Assembly: GCA_002307275.1 (NCBI GenBank)
Contig: DBTX01000078.1
Span: 1-64,000 of the forward strand
Origin: Hungateiclostridiaceae bacterium UBA1305
GTDB taxonomy: Bacteria; Bacillota; Clostridia; Acetivibrionales; DTU013
Direction: 5' to 3'
Length of the DNA stretch: 64,000 nt
The notes beneath the pieces are model-generated. The model saw nothing but the letters and a program-made list of their open reading frames with translations, did no database searches and was not told where the DNA came from. The number at the start of each line of letters is the position of its first letter. The first letter of the stretch is position 1. The translations under genes were made by a program, and so were the position numbers. Positions 44,801 through 52,400 of this stretch are shown here, piece by piece.

Positions 44801-45005
44801 TATGCTCATTGTGAATATGCACGGCCCCGCGGCCTTTGCCATATTCCGCCCTGTCCTGTGCAGGCTCCAGAAAGTCAAGCTCCGCCGCCCGGCTATGAAA
44901 ATCTTCACTGGAAAATCCATAGAAAGAAAATATTTTTGCATCAAAGGTTCGGTCAAGCATTCCGATATTTCTTTTTATGCTTCTTATGTCCAGTATTGAA
45001 ATCAT
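41877..45005 (-). CDS. Repeat-rich CIS protein of 1042 residues
   Basis: The largest minus-operon gene, between the second tube and the LysM gene. The N-terminal 190 residues and the C-terminal end (VAKLAEQVYKRLEDRLRVERQRRG) look conserved and globular or coiled. Between them lie about five modules of 115-150 residues, each with GSGTGAVM, then FxGIGxxAGxFGLxKVxExI, a WxKT helix, a PEQY segment and KESG. They are joined by linkers of YG-x-ADRQTDG-like units. One linker has grown into a 16-residue tandem array. Function unknown: tape measure, adhesive fibre or sheath-lumen scaffold are possible. No signal peptide. ATG 45005 follows AAAGGTG. Nucleotide identity between modules indicates recent duplication. 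Confidence 0.8.
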   Translation of the reverse strand: MISILDIRSIKRNIGMLDRTFDAKIFSFYGFSSEDFHSRAAELDFLEPAQDRAEYGKGRGAVHIHNEHNETIININLLLRAIMPGSLNRGQAVKLMNSFAAPESILKREVPDILLNKSQGTVPVIGKNPQEDENTLSDRESKKTASRVELLIRELLTRREEYRGRREEGGSRKTEGGMRLQWSGRGSQSTNSGVFGAEKVKELITRADVQLHGRADSRADVRVYGYADRQTDGSGTGAVMYYRNRFAAENEYAGIGVEAGTFGLSKVKELITWAWKKTKGKIPETKGFSLPKQYHEVPFKESGSAARDPVQRPEDRTSGDIQRRQANGRAAGQTDVQLHGRADSRTDVRLYGYAAGQTDGSGTGAVMDYRNRFAAENEYAGIGVEAGVFGLSKVKEWITRAWKKTGEKIPETERFLLPEQYRKVLFTKSGIDIRDRAQRAAYGADADIGGRQADGRTGSRAGVQLYGRADSWTDTQVYGRIGSRADIQLYGYADRQTTGSGTGAVMDYRNRFAPEEGFAGIGMKAGAFGIKKVNELINRVWRKTWEKTPGAEGIPLSQQFGEILLKESTIGAWSMARNAERRASADTGRRQAGGRTDSQADVQLYGHTDRQTGSQTNGQLYGNTDRQTSSQTNGQAYRYIDRQTSSQTNGQLYGNTDRQTSSQTNGQAYRYIDRQTSSQTDGQLYGHTDRQTNGQTYGYADRQLDGLPDGSGTGTVMNHRNSFAADGGFIGIGMKAGVFGLKKVYEWIDRIWKKTGRESLETGEIPFLQQYGEMLLRESGMGARSPARRAEYKASADMGNRHTGRLADGQHINGQIDMNADGEIDEQVSKYLDRSGKFNKIGVTEDKSFYKYKNSDENFTDTERIYREERARQKEEGGSGPQRSGMGSRGIYSDAFGVMRIKQLITWAWKKTGVRIPGTEKIPLPEQYGGMLLKESGIHASGAADNEAYDEVLQSELVLRNGSGAEDGSHTGSGDVSSGTGGKAEESSPKFKVINENIEDSIIYNKSEVQGSIPDVAKLAEQVYKRLEDRLRVERQRRGLFR
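42160..44470 (-). repeat. About five long tandem modules in the 1042-aa gene
   Basis: Modules are spaced about 380-630 bp apart; the near-invariant string GCTCCCGTACCGGAACCG recurs at about 43494, 43912 and 44290, with a diverged copy near 42866. Each module encodes one amphipathic-helix block and one Gln/Arg/Asp-rich linker. Confidence 0.8.
42967..43158 (-). repeat. Exact 96-bp tandem duplication inside a 48-bp minisatellite
   Basis: 42967-43062 and 43063-43158 are identical over 96 bp. Each holds two 48-bp units encoding QLYGNTDRQTSSQTNG and QAYRYIDRQTSSQTNG. Diverged copies extend the array on both sides (about 42900-43230). Lack of any substitution means the last duplication is recent. 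Confidence 0.9.
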
Positions 45006-45016
45006 TTTTTACACCT

Positions 45017-45466
45017 TTAAAAAAAAATACCCATCAGGGCTCCAATCTTATCCACAGATATCCCTGAATGGGCCACTTCAAGGCTTTCTATAAGAACCTT
45101 GTTTCCCAGCGCGTCAAGATCGCCTATTTCCCATTTAAGCAGTACAATCGGTTCTCCGAAGGAATAGCTCGACACGGTTTCACCCTTTGCATCCCTGACA
45201 TTGATCGTTCCTGAAAAAGGAAGTATTTTCCCTACCAGAAGCGGCGTAAGCATGGATAACATGGATGATTCGCACAGTCCGTGTTCAAAAACCAGCTTGT
45301 GCGGCGTAGTATACTGCTTCTGCAGAACATGGACATAGTCATTGACGCCGCCTTCCTTTAATACGTCAACCTCTATATCCCTTGATATGTTTTTTATTTT
45401 GGAAAAGCTCATCATAATCGGCCCTATTGACACCGAAAACCGGTTCCCAACCACAGGTCTTGCCAT
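45017..45466 (-). CDS. Tube protein 2 (gp19-like, Afp5 type)
   Basis: Protein of 149 residues of the T4 gp19-like tail tube family. It has VGNRFSVSIGP, a middle KEGGVNDYVHVLQKQ and the end WEIGDLDALGNKVLIESLEVAHSGI that is typical of tube proteins. In Afp-type systems the second tube protein forms the first ring on the hub. Compared with tube 1 at 46.2 kb it is diverged, so the two have separate roles. ATG 45466 follows GGAGAG. Confidence 0.9.
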   Translation of the reverse strand: MARPVVGNRFSVSIGPIMMSFSKIKNISRDIEVDVLKEGGVNDYVHVLQKQYTTPHKLVFEHGLCESSMLSMLTPLLVGKILPFSGTINVRDAKGETVSSYSFGEPIVLLKWEIGDLDALGNKVLIESLEVAHSGISVDKIGALMGIFF

Positions 45467-45530
45467 TAATAAGCACTCTCCCTTTGCTTTTTATTCCGGT
45501 GATAATGCCGGCAAAGCATAAAAGCTTTTG

Positions 45531-45713
45531 TCAAAAACCCTCAAAGACATTCTTTGGAGCATTATTGAGCTTTTTATTAATAGAAGATATTTCACCGCAC
45601 CACCTTTTTCTTTCTCTGTGAGGCATATTCATTACCTCATTGTTACTCCAGTGGAAATAGTAGGCGATAAAAGCTATTTCCTTATATAGCTGCTCTTCAG
45701 GATATACCTTTAT
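45531..45713 (-). CDS. Small DUF6760-like frame overlapping the tail-assembly gene
   Basis: A short frame coding about 58-60 residues (YPEEQLYKEIAFIAYYFHW, then PHRERKRWCGEI) that closely fits the small DUF6760-type proteins found after the tube gene in injection loci. It is not preceded by ATG, GTG or TTG: the only candidate near its beginning is ATA at 45713-45711 without a ribosome site. The frame is open upstream to a TGA overlapping the end of the previous gene, in the -1 register. It may be made as a frameshift extension of the upstream protein. TGA stop at 45533-45531. Confidence 0.7.
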   Translation of the reverse strand: MKVYPEEQLYKEIAFIAYYFHWSNNEVMNMPHRERKRWCGEISSINKKLNNAPKNVFEGF

Positions 45714-46078
45714 GCCTGATCCGTAAAATTTACGGCCGCCTCAAAACCATGCCCGCATTTAGGACACATCACACTTATCGTGGGCGCTTCCACTTGATTT
45801 ATTCTTTGATACATCTCCTGCAAAAATGCCAGGTCCGCAGTAAATAATTTCTCAATAACTTTAGTATCTATTGCTTTTATTTCACCAAGCTTTGTTATTA
45901 CCCTGGCAAGAAGAATAATTGTAAGGTAGCCAGGATTCTGCTGCACCCGCGGATCCCTCATAGGGAGTATTTCATCCGCCGCCGTTGCCAGCCGCATGAT
46001 GCCATGCCTGTGCAGCGTGCCGCTTTCGTCCACATAGCCTTTGGGTAATTCAAAGGTGAATTCTGTCTCAAATGCCAT
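45710..46078 (-). CDS. Tail-assembly protein with CPxCG motif
   Basis: Protein of 122 residues. FEFELPKGYVDESG-like opening (EFTFELPKGYVDESGTLHRHG), then RLATAADEILPMRDPRV and ARVITKLGEIKAIDTKVIEKLFTAD are typical of the phage tail assembly proteins next to injection-system tube genes. The end carries MCPKCGHGFE, a half zinc ribbon. It may act with the small DUF6760-like frame as the tail assembly chaperones G and GT do in phages. ATG 46078 follows GGGGG by 8 bases; the 11 upstream codons lack a site. Nine bases before the stop there is a slippery heptamer. Confidence 0.8.
   Translation of the reverse strand: MAFETEFTFELPKGYVDESGTLHRHGIMRLATAADEILPMRDPRVQQNPGYLTIILLARVITKLGEIKAIDTKVIEKLFTADLAFLQEMYQRINQVEAPTISVMCPKCGHGFEAAVNFTDQA
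45725..45731 (-). promoter_or_regulatory. Candidate -1 frameshift site A_AAT_TTT
   Basis: In the reading frame of the tail-assembly gene the sequence is GTA AAT TTT ACG, that is A_AAT_TTT, a proper X_XXY_YYZ heptamer. A -1 slip here gives AAA TTT TAC and continues into the DUF6760-like frame, making a fusion of about 182 residues. It lies in the short window (45710-45738) where both frames are open. Confidence 0.55.
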
Positions 46079-46189
46079 AAACAAGCCCCCGATCTGAAAA
46101 AATAAGTTCACGGTTTATCTGTCAGGCAGGAAACATCCTACCCGGCAGATAAACCGGACAAAACTGTAAAGCTGTGGCGGGTTGAGTTG

Positions 46190-46615
46190 TTACGCTGTGC
46201 GCGTCATTCCCTCATGGGCCAGCTCCAGGCTTTCAATGGCAACCTCTGAAGCTGTTGCATTGAAATCGGGCGCAGTATATTTAGCCGGCCATGCGTTGAT
46301 CAGCTGCCATGATGCGGTAGCATCCCCCTTGGGACCTAATACTGTAATCGTTACAGTCTTTCGTTCAATATCCCCTTCACTTATTCCCTGAAGCCATTCG
46401 TACAACTCCATCGAGCTTGAAACGCCCCACTTAAGCGTTATGTTTCCGTACTTGGTCAATCCAGGTAATTTAACAGGCGTAGATACGGGAGAATCCCCTT
46501 CCCTGTATTCAATTACATCAACATTGGCATCAAATCCGCTTATTTCGGAAAATCCCGCCTGATCAACGCCTGTTATCTCAAGGCGGAATTTAAACTTTGT
46601 ATATGGATAATCCAT
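46190..46615 (-). CDS. Tube protein 1 (gp19-like, Afp1 type)
   Basis: Protein of 141 residues, the major inner-tube subunit. YPYTKFKFRLEITGVDQAGFSEISGF, in parts, and NITLKWGVSSSMELYEW followed by ALINAWPAKYTAPDF-like (WQLINAWPAKYTAPDF) and ESLELAHEGM define the gp19/Hcp-like family. It directly follows the sheath gene as in other systems. ATG 46615 follows AAAGGGG by 8 bases. Confidence 0.93.
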   Translation of the reverse strand: MDYPYTKFKFRLEITGVDQAGFSEISGFDANVDVIEYREGDSPVSTPVKLPGLTKYGNITLKWGVSSSMELYEWLQGISEGDIERKTVTITVLGPKGDATASWQLINAWPAKYTAPDFNATASEVAIESLELAHEGMTRTA

Positions 46616-46679
46616 CTGTCCATCCCCTTTCAGTTTTATTCAGCATTTCACTTCAGCCTGTTCCTGTCTTCTTCAAAGA

Positions 46680-48425
46680 TCATCCCTGCGATTCATTTAC
46701 CTTCTGGGTAATCCTGAATATGACGAATTCAGCAGGTTTTACAGGTGCCACACCTATAACGCATATCAGTCTTCCGTTGTCGATATCATCCTGAGTCATG
46801 GTGGTTCTTCCGATGTCTACAAAAAAGGCTTCATCTGCGGTACCTCCGGCAAGAGCGCCATTCCTCCACAGATTTGTCAGGAATACGTCTATGGTGCGTT
46901 TTACTCTCGACCAAAGCATCACTTCATTAGGCTCAAATACTACCCAATTGGTATTTGACTTTATGGACTCTTCAATAAAGATGAAAAGCCTTCTCACGTT
47001 TACATATTTCCAATTAGACTCGGAAGAACATGTTCTTGCGCCCCATACGCGTATTCCCTGTCCCGGGAACACCCTTATAAGGTTCACGCCCTGCGGGTTC
47101 AGGATATCCTGCTCTCCTTTATTGTACAGGCAGTCAAGTCCTGTGGATCCGCGGACCACCTCATTGGCAGGCGCTTTCTGAACGCCTCTTTCCGTATCGG
47201 AACGGGCATATATGCCTGCAATTGAAGCTGACGGCGGAATGAATGTACTCTTCTTGTCCAATGGATCGAATACTTCAAGCCATGGATGATAAAGTGCCGC
47301 ATAATTACTGTCAAACATGGATCTGTGAGCAATAACCTCATCAACTTTTTTCTTATCTCTTGGAATATCCAGGAGCGCAAAGCGGCTGCCAAGATTTTCG
47401 CAATGTGCCACTAATGTGATCTGGACGTTTGGATCAGTAACCCCCGGAACAGCCATTATGCTTACCTGTGAATTTTCAAGAAATGCCTGTATTCCGCTTC
47501 TTTCACCCGGGCCATTGTCAGCGCCGATAAATACGGAAGCGTCGACGTTCATGCTTTGGCCGTTGCTGCCGCCTGCAAGTGTGATTACAAAGGAATCGGC
47601 CGTACCGCCGGATATCTGCTCAAAAGGCCTGATTATTTCTTTCATACCGGAGTCCGCTTTATAAGCAATTGAAACAATCTCCGATTTAGCCATCCTCTTC
47701 TCAATATAGTTGGCTGCCGCCGGATTGAAGGACACATTCTCATAAGCCTCATCGATGTCCTCATATTTCACGGTAACACTGATCTCGCAGGTTGAGATTG
47801 TTTTTGTGGGAAGAATTTTCTGGTCAATAACATCAATATCAAAAGCTTTTTCAAATTGAATAAAATCATCCTGCACTTTTATAATTTTGTTCAGTTTGGT
47901 TTGTTCTCCATCCGTATAGGAAACAATATCCCCTTCATAAAAGCCTGCGGTGTTTTTTACAATGTACCTGTTCCCGGTATATGAATCCTCTTTAATATCA
48001 AGTATCTGTGTCTTGGCTTTTGATGCGTCAGTGATTATTACTCTGATTTTATTCCCCCAAACTCCGGGGTTTTTCGCGCAAATGTAAGACAAGCCGGCAG
48101 ATTTTTCACTATCTCCGTCATAAGCTGCAGCCTTCGCGTCAGATGGAGCAACTCTCATAATAAAGCATCTGGCCCCGCCATTGATAAAAAACTGTTCTAT
48201 ACAGATGGGAAGATAAGAATAGTCGCCATATTCAACCTTTGAAAGATACCCTCCGAATTTCCTTTTGAAATCAGCAAAGCTTGTAACAAGTTCCGGCACG
48301 CCTTTCACTGCGCCTCTCGCAGTCATCCCTACAAAGCCTGCCGTACTGGTGCTTACACCTTCCATCGGCCTGCTTCCCTGATCAAATTCTTCGACATAGA
48401 CTCCCGGCGATAAATACTCTGACAT
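46680..48425 (-). CDS. Contractile tail sheath protein
   Basis: Protein of 581 residues, first gene of the minus operon. The start YLSPGVYVEEF and the STAGFVGMTARG that follows are the sheath N-terminal arm; the end GVAPVKPAEFVIFRITQKV is the C-terminal handshake arm of phage and injection-system sheaths. RLFIFIEESIKSNTNWVVFEPN is another hallmark. Only one sheath gene is present, where Afp and PVC have three. The ATG has a weak ribosome site (TTGGGA) and an inverted repeat just upstream, so translation may be controlled. Confidence 0.95.
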   Translation of the reverse strand: MSEYLSPGVYVEEFDQGSRPMEGVSTSTAGFVGMTARGAVKGVPELVTSFADFKRKFGGYLSKVEYGDYSYLPICIEQFFINGGARCFIMRVAPSDAKAAAYDGDSEKSAGLSYICAKNPGVWGNKIRVIITDASKAKTQILDIKEDSYTGNRYIVKNTAGFYEGDIVSYTDGEQTKLNKIIKVQDDFIQFEKAFDIDVIDQKILPTKTISTCEISVTVKYEDIDEAYENVSFNPAAANYIEKRMAKSEIVSIAYKADSGMKEIIRPFEQISGGTADSFVITLAGGSNGQSMNVDASVFIGADNGPGERSGIQAFLENSQVSIMAVPGVTDPNVQITLVAHCENLGSRFALLDIPRDKKKVDEVIAHRSMFDSNYAALYHPWLEVFDPLDKKSTFIPPSASIAGIYARSDTERGVQKAPANEVVRGSTGLDCLYNKGEQDILNPQGVNLIRVFPGQGIRVWGARTCSSESNWKYVNVRRLFIFIEESIKSNTNWVVFEPNEVMLWSRVKRTIDVFLTNLWRNGALAGGTADEAFFVDIGRTTMTQDDIDNGRLICVIGVAPVKPAEFVIFRITQKVNESQG

Positions 48426-48732
48426 ATATTCCCAATATCAAGTAATATCTGCTATCTCTTATTACTTGAGATCAGTTGCCCCCTTTCCAATGCTTTTTTT
48501 CCATTATACTGTTAAAGCCGGAAATACAACCACGCTTTTAGGACAAAATGCATTTTTTTAAAGATGAGTAGTGTGTTCATTTAGACAAAAGGTTTCATTT
48601 TTTTACATCTCTCACCCCTTTGGGTGAAGACATGAAAACCCGTTTATGGTAAACTGGGCAAAACAATACGAGAAGCGCGAATGAGCTTACTCATTTGGAA
48701 CAGCTTAATAACATACACTGGGGAGATATATT
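48426..48732. promoter_or_regulatory. Divergent control region between sheath operon and LytTR regulator
   Basis: 307 bases with no gene. It holds the inverted repeat at 48439-48468, a pair of TTCATTT elements about 17 bp apart (48576-48600), a TCACCC/GGGTGA hairpin near 48613-48627, and ATGAG-N4-CTCAT near 48680-48694. LytTR proteins bind spaced direct repeats, so this is the likely site for the regulator encoded next to it. No consensus promoter was assigned. Confidence 0.45.
48439..48468 (-). promoter_or_regulatory. Inverted repeat in the sheath leader
   Basis: CAAGTAATA (48439-48447) and TATTACTTG (48460-48468) form a perfect 9-bp inverted repeat with a 12-base loop. It begins 14 bases before the sheath start codon, so it could be an operator or a leader stem that hides the weak ribosome site. 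Confidence 0.5.
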
Positions 48733-49473
48733 GTGATAAATCTAGTCATTGCAGACAATGATTCCTCTTCACAGGAGAATCTCAGAAATTTACTGAAGAA
48801 TTATGAAAACATTCAAGTTGTAGGCAGTTATCAAAATCCAGCGTCCGTTTTGGAAGAAATAAAAAGTCTCAATCCTCATGTTCTTATTACCGATATTTCC
48901 ATGCCGGAAATGGATGGACTTGAGCTTGCACAAAAGGTAACCGCCCTTTTACCCAATATTTATGTCGTGTTCCTGACCGAATATGAGAAATTTGCCCTCA
49001 ATGCATTTGAGCTTGGCGTCTTTGATTATATTTTGAAGCCTGCAACACAGGAACGTTTCAATAAGCTGATCCAGCGCATCACTCTGGACATGGCAGCCAG
49101 AAAAAGAGGTGACGCCGGTATTGCCATCTCTAAAAGAAATCTATTTAAAGACTATATTGCAGTCAGTAAAGGCGAATCCATCATAGTAATAAACAAGGCA
49201 GAAATACTTTACTGCTGCGCAAGCAATAAAAAAACACACATTTACGTGAATGACGGCTGCTTTGAATGCCGGTATACGCTGGAACATCTTGAAGAAATAC
49301 TGAAGGCGAGCTTTTTGAGATGTCATAGGAGTTATCTGGTAAATATGCAGTTCATCCGTGAGATTTCGCCGCTGTTCAATCAAACCTACCTCATCAGGCT
49401 GAAGAATTCCCGTGCGGAAATACCTGTCAGCAGGAATTATGCCATAAGGATTAAGGAATGTCTACACTTTTAA
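48733..49473 (+). CDS. LytTR-family response regulator
   Basis: Protein of 246 residues: receiver domain (1-120) with the acidic pocket DND near residue 8-10, phosphoacceptor Asp in VLITDISMPEMDG near 55 and Lys in FDYILKPAT near 105; LytTR DNA-binding domain from about 140, with the conserved LRCHRSYLVN and the final IPVSRNYAIRIKE. GTG 48733 follows GGGGAG by 7 bases. It is divergent from the sheath operon and has no kinase gene beside it. It probably controls the injection system, maybe served by a kinase elsewhere or the GHKL kinase at 57 kb. Its end overlaps the MFS fusion by 12 bases on the other strand. Confidence 0.92.
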   Translation: MINLVIADNDSSSQENLRNLLKNYENIQVVGSYQNPASVLEEIKSLNPHVLITDISMPEMDGLELAQKVTALLPNIYVVFLTEYEKFALNAFELGVFDYILKPATQERFNKLIQRITLDMAARKRGDAGIAISKRNLFKDYIAVSKGESIIVINKAEILYCCASNKKTHIYVNDGCFECRYTLEHLEEILKASFLRCHRSYLVNMQFIREISPLFNQTYLIRLKNSRAEIPVSRNYAIRIKECLHF

Positions 49474-52400
49474 TGCATTCGCAACAGCCGCTTTTTTTCT
49501 TACGCTAAGGATTGAAAACAGTGAAATGACACCTATAAAGAATATTCCTATCAGTCCTATCCCTTTGAAAATTCCCATTCCGATAACCATTCCGTAAATA
49601 ATCGGCCCCAGGACCTGGCCCAGGTTTTCGACCAGTCCATAATATCCGAGAGACTTTCCCTGGCCTAACAAATCCGCCGCGTTTATAGAAGAAAAGTAAT
49701 TTACTCTTAATGTTATTCCGAAGCTCTCTGAAATACCGATCATAAAAATTGCAATAAAAGCAGAGGTCAATGTACCCTGTACTGCAAATTGCAGCAGTGC
49801 CGCCGCCAGAATCAACGCTGCCAGCAGCATTGAAAGCTTTGCTCCTATTTTTTTCGAAATATATACGGTAAGTGAGGGTCCCAAGTAGATGATACTCAGG
49901 CCATATAGCAAAAATGCACGGCTGATGCCTGACGTTGACATCTTTTGACCTTCTGCAAACAAAGGGAAAAAATAATCGATGAACATTGTGCAAATCACTG
50001 TAGGAATAAGCATCAACAGGAAAAAAGTGCTGACTGCAGGCGTTGTAAAAAACTTAAACAGGCTTTTTATGGAACCCTGGCTATTTCCTTCCTTTTGTAC
50101 TGTGCAAGTATTATTCTTTACAGTCTTTATTGACAGAAAAACACAAATCATCACCAAAGCAGTTGAAAAAAAGTAGACCTTTGACATTCCAAACTTTTCT
50201 GCAAGCAAACCGCCAACAATAAGTCCCGCGTTCAATCCGGCAAAGCCTCCTGAATTCAGCGCCGAGATACCTTCATTGCGTTCCTCCTCCGAGGCCGGGA
50301 TAACCACATAGTTTTGCATTGATATAAAGGTCAGTCCCATTCCTGCACCTGCAACCGCCCTTGCAAAAATGAACATCGCAGGGCTGCCGGCAAAGCCGGA
50401 TATCAGCTGTCCGCCAAAGAGCAGCACAAGGCCTGATATGAGTGTAGGCCTGCATCCCTTTTTATCATTCACGTACCCGCCTATGACAGATGAAACCGCA
50501 ATCAGCAGCGCTTCCACAGATATGGGAAGCGCAAGCACGACATTTTCCGGCAAACCCAAAATCGGTCGATACAGCTGCTTCATAAGAATAGGAACAAAAG
50601 AACCTGACATAAAGCAGGCAAGATAAATTAGAAAGCATAAAGGGCGCATTGTCAATGTATCCAGGCTTGTTATCATTTTACTGTCAGCTTCGTCCGGCAA
50701 TCTCTCCCGCCGCTTTCTCAACAGATCGGCGAATATGGTTATCTCAAGCATTATAAAAATAAGTACAACCAGCAATGTCGCAGTTTTCAGCAGAACTTCA
50801 TTTTTCAGCCTGCTATTCTCCTGATTGAAGCCATATGAATCAGTGCCGACCTCAAGTACTCCCACAACCTTCCCGGAAGAATTGAGGACAGGTGTCATTC
50901 CATACATCCAGTCACCTTCGGCATCGCTGCTTTTTGTGGTTATCATGATTTTTTCATTGAATACTCTAAGATAATCCTGTTCCGAGCCATCCTCGGCAAG
51001 AGGATAAAAAGGACACTTACTGTCATCATAATACATAACGGCATAGAGCTTGTTGTCAACAACCGTATACAGCGCACCATAAAACCCTTCATTCCATGTA
51101 TCCTGATTATAGTTAAAAGAGGCATGTAACTGCTCACGTATCAATTTGTAATTTTCATCCATAAAATGCTCGGGTTTTTTTATTTTTTCAAAAGTATCTC
51201 CGTCAATATTTTTTGACGCAAGAAACATCGTCTGGCTGATATGATTGAAAATATCCGATTCGTAGCGGCTCTGAAATTTATCGAATATCGTATTGGATAC
51301 AAGAAGCGTCGCGATGACAATGGCAAAAATAACAAACAGGCTCTGCATCAAGACGGCTGATGGCCTGCCTTTAAAAATATTTACAACTAGATACCATGCT
51401 ATAAATGCAAGTATCCCAGCCAGTAAAACAATCTGTATCCACTGCAAAAGCCTCAATAGGTAACCGCTGACAGGTAAAAGACCCCTGCTGCCGTAAAAGC
51501 CGACGATTGACATATTATTGCAGCTCACTACGTTCCCATTGCTTACTAAAACTGCATTACCATTCGCAGCCACGGACACGGTGTAAAAATTCACTCCATC
51601 ACTGTCATATCCCTGTTCCTGCAATATTTTATCCGAAATGAGCGTCCTGACATTGCCTGAAGGCTCAATACACCTTATACTGCGCTGTAAAATATCAGAG
51701 AAGTATACGGTATCCCTGTCATACACCTCTGCCTTCCAGGGTATTGAGCTTACAAAATCAGCGGCTTTATTATCTCCTGTATAAACAAGAGAGAGATCTC
51801 CTGTTTCCACTGCCTTATAGATCTCTCCCCTTTTGGTTGTAAAAATGCTTGCCGGCGGGTCATACGCTGTGCCAAAGTCAACAATCATGCTTGCTGCATC
51901 GGCAAATGCAACATGAATGATGTCCTTGGATTTTTTTGTATCTAGTGCTACCCTGGTAAGAACAAAGGAATCCTTTTTTTTGTTATACAGGTACAAATTT
52001 TCTTTATAAACAGAGATAGAACATATATTACCCGTTCTGATCGGACGGTCCTCTTCCGCATATTCAACAGAGTAGACGATATCCTTGAATTTGCCATTGG
52101 CGGTATACCTGATAATCTCTTCCTTTTCAACGTTCTGGCCATTCTCGTCCAACAAATTATCCAAGACGTAAAGATTGCCATAACTGTCTACAGCAAGCTC
52201 CTGGGCGGAGAAAAATCCAGGGCTGCCTCCCGTCTCCCCATTAAGGACAAAAATTACCTTTCCGGCAGCATCAAGCTTCATGATGCGCTTCGTGCCGTCA
52301 TCAATAAGATATATGTTGGAGGCGGCATCGCTTGTAGCGAAAACAGGCTGCTTAAAGTTCATGAACCGGTTAAATGGATTTTCCGAATATACCGGCAGAT

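Noticed and set aside
12925..48425. Prophage
   Set aside because: Only contractile-tail genes are present. No capsid, portal, terminase, integrase, holin or endolysin was seen, and an AAA+ ATPase and DUF4255 cap point to an injection system.
12925..48425. Classical type VI secretion system
   Set aside because: No TssJ, TssL, TssM, TssK or ClpV-like genes were recognised; the AAA+ protein is of Pvc15 type and the sheath is a single phage-like protein.
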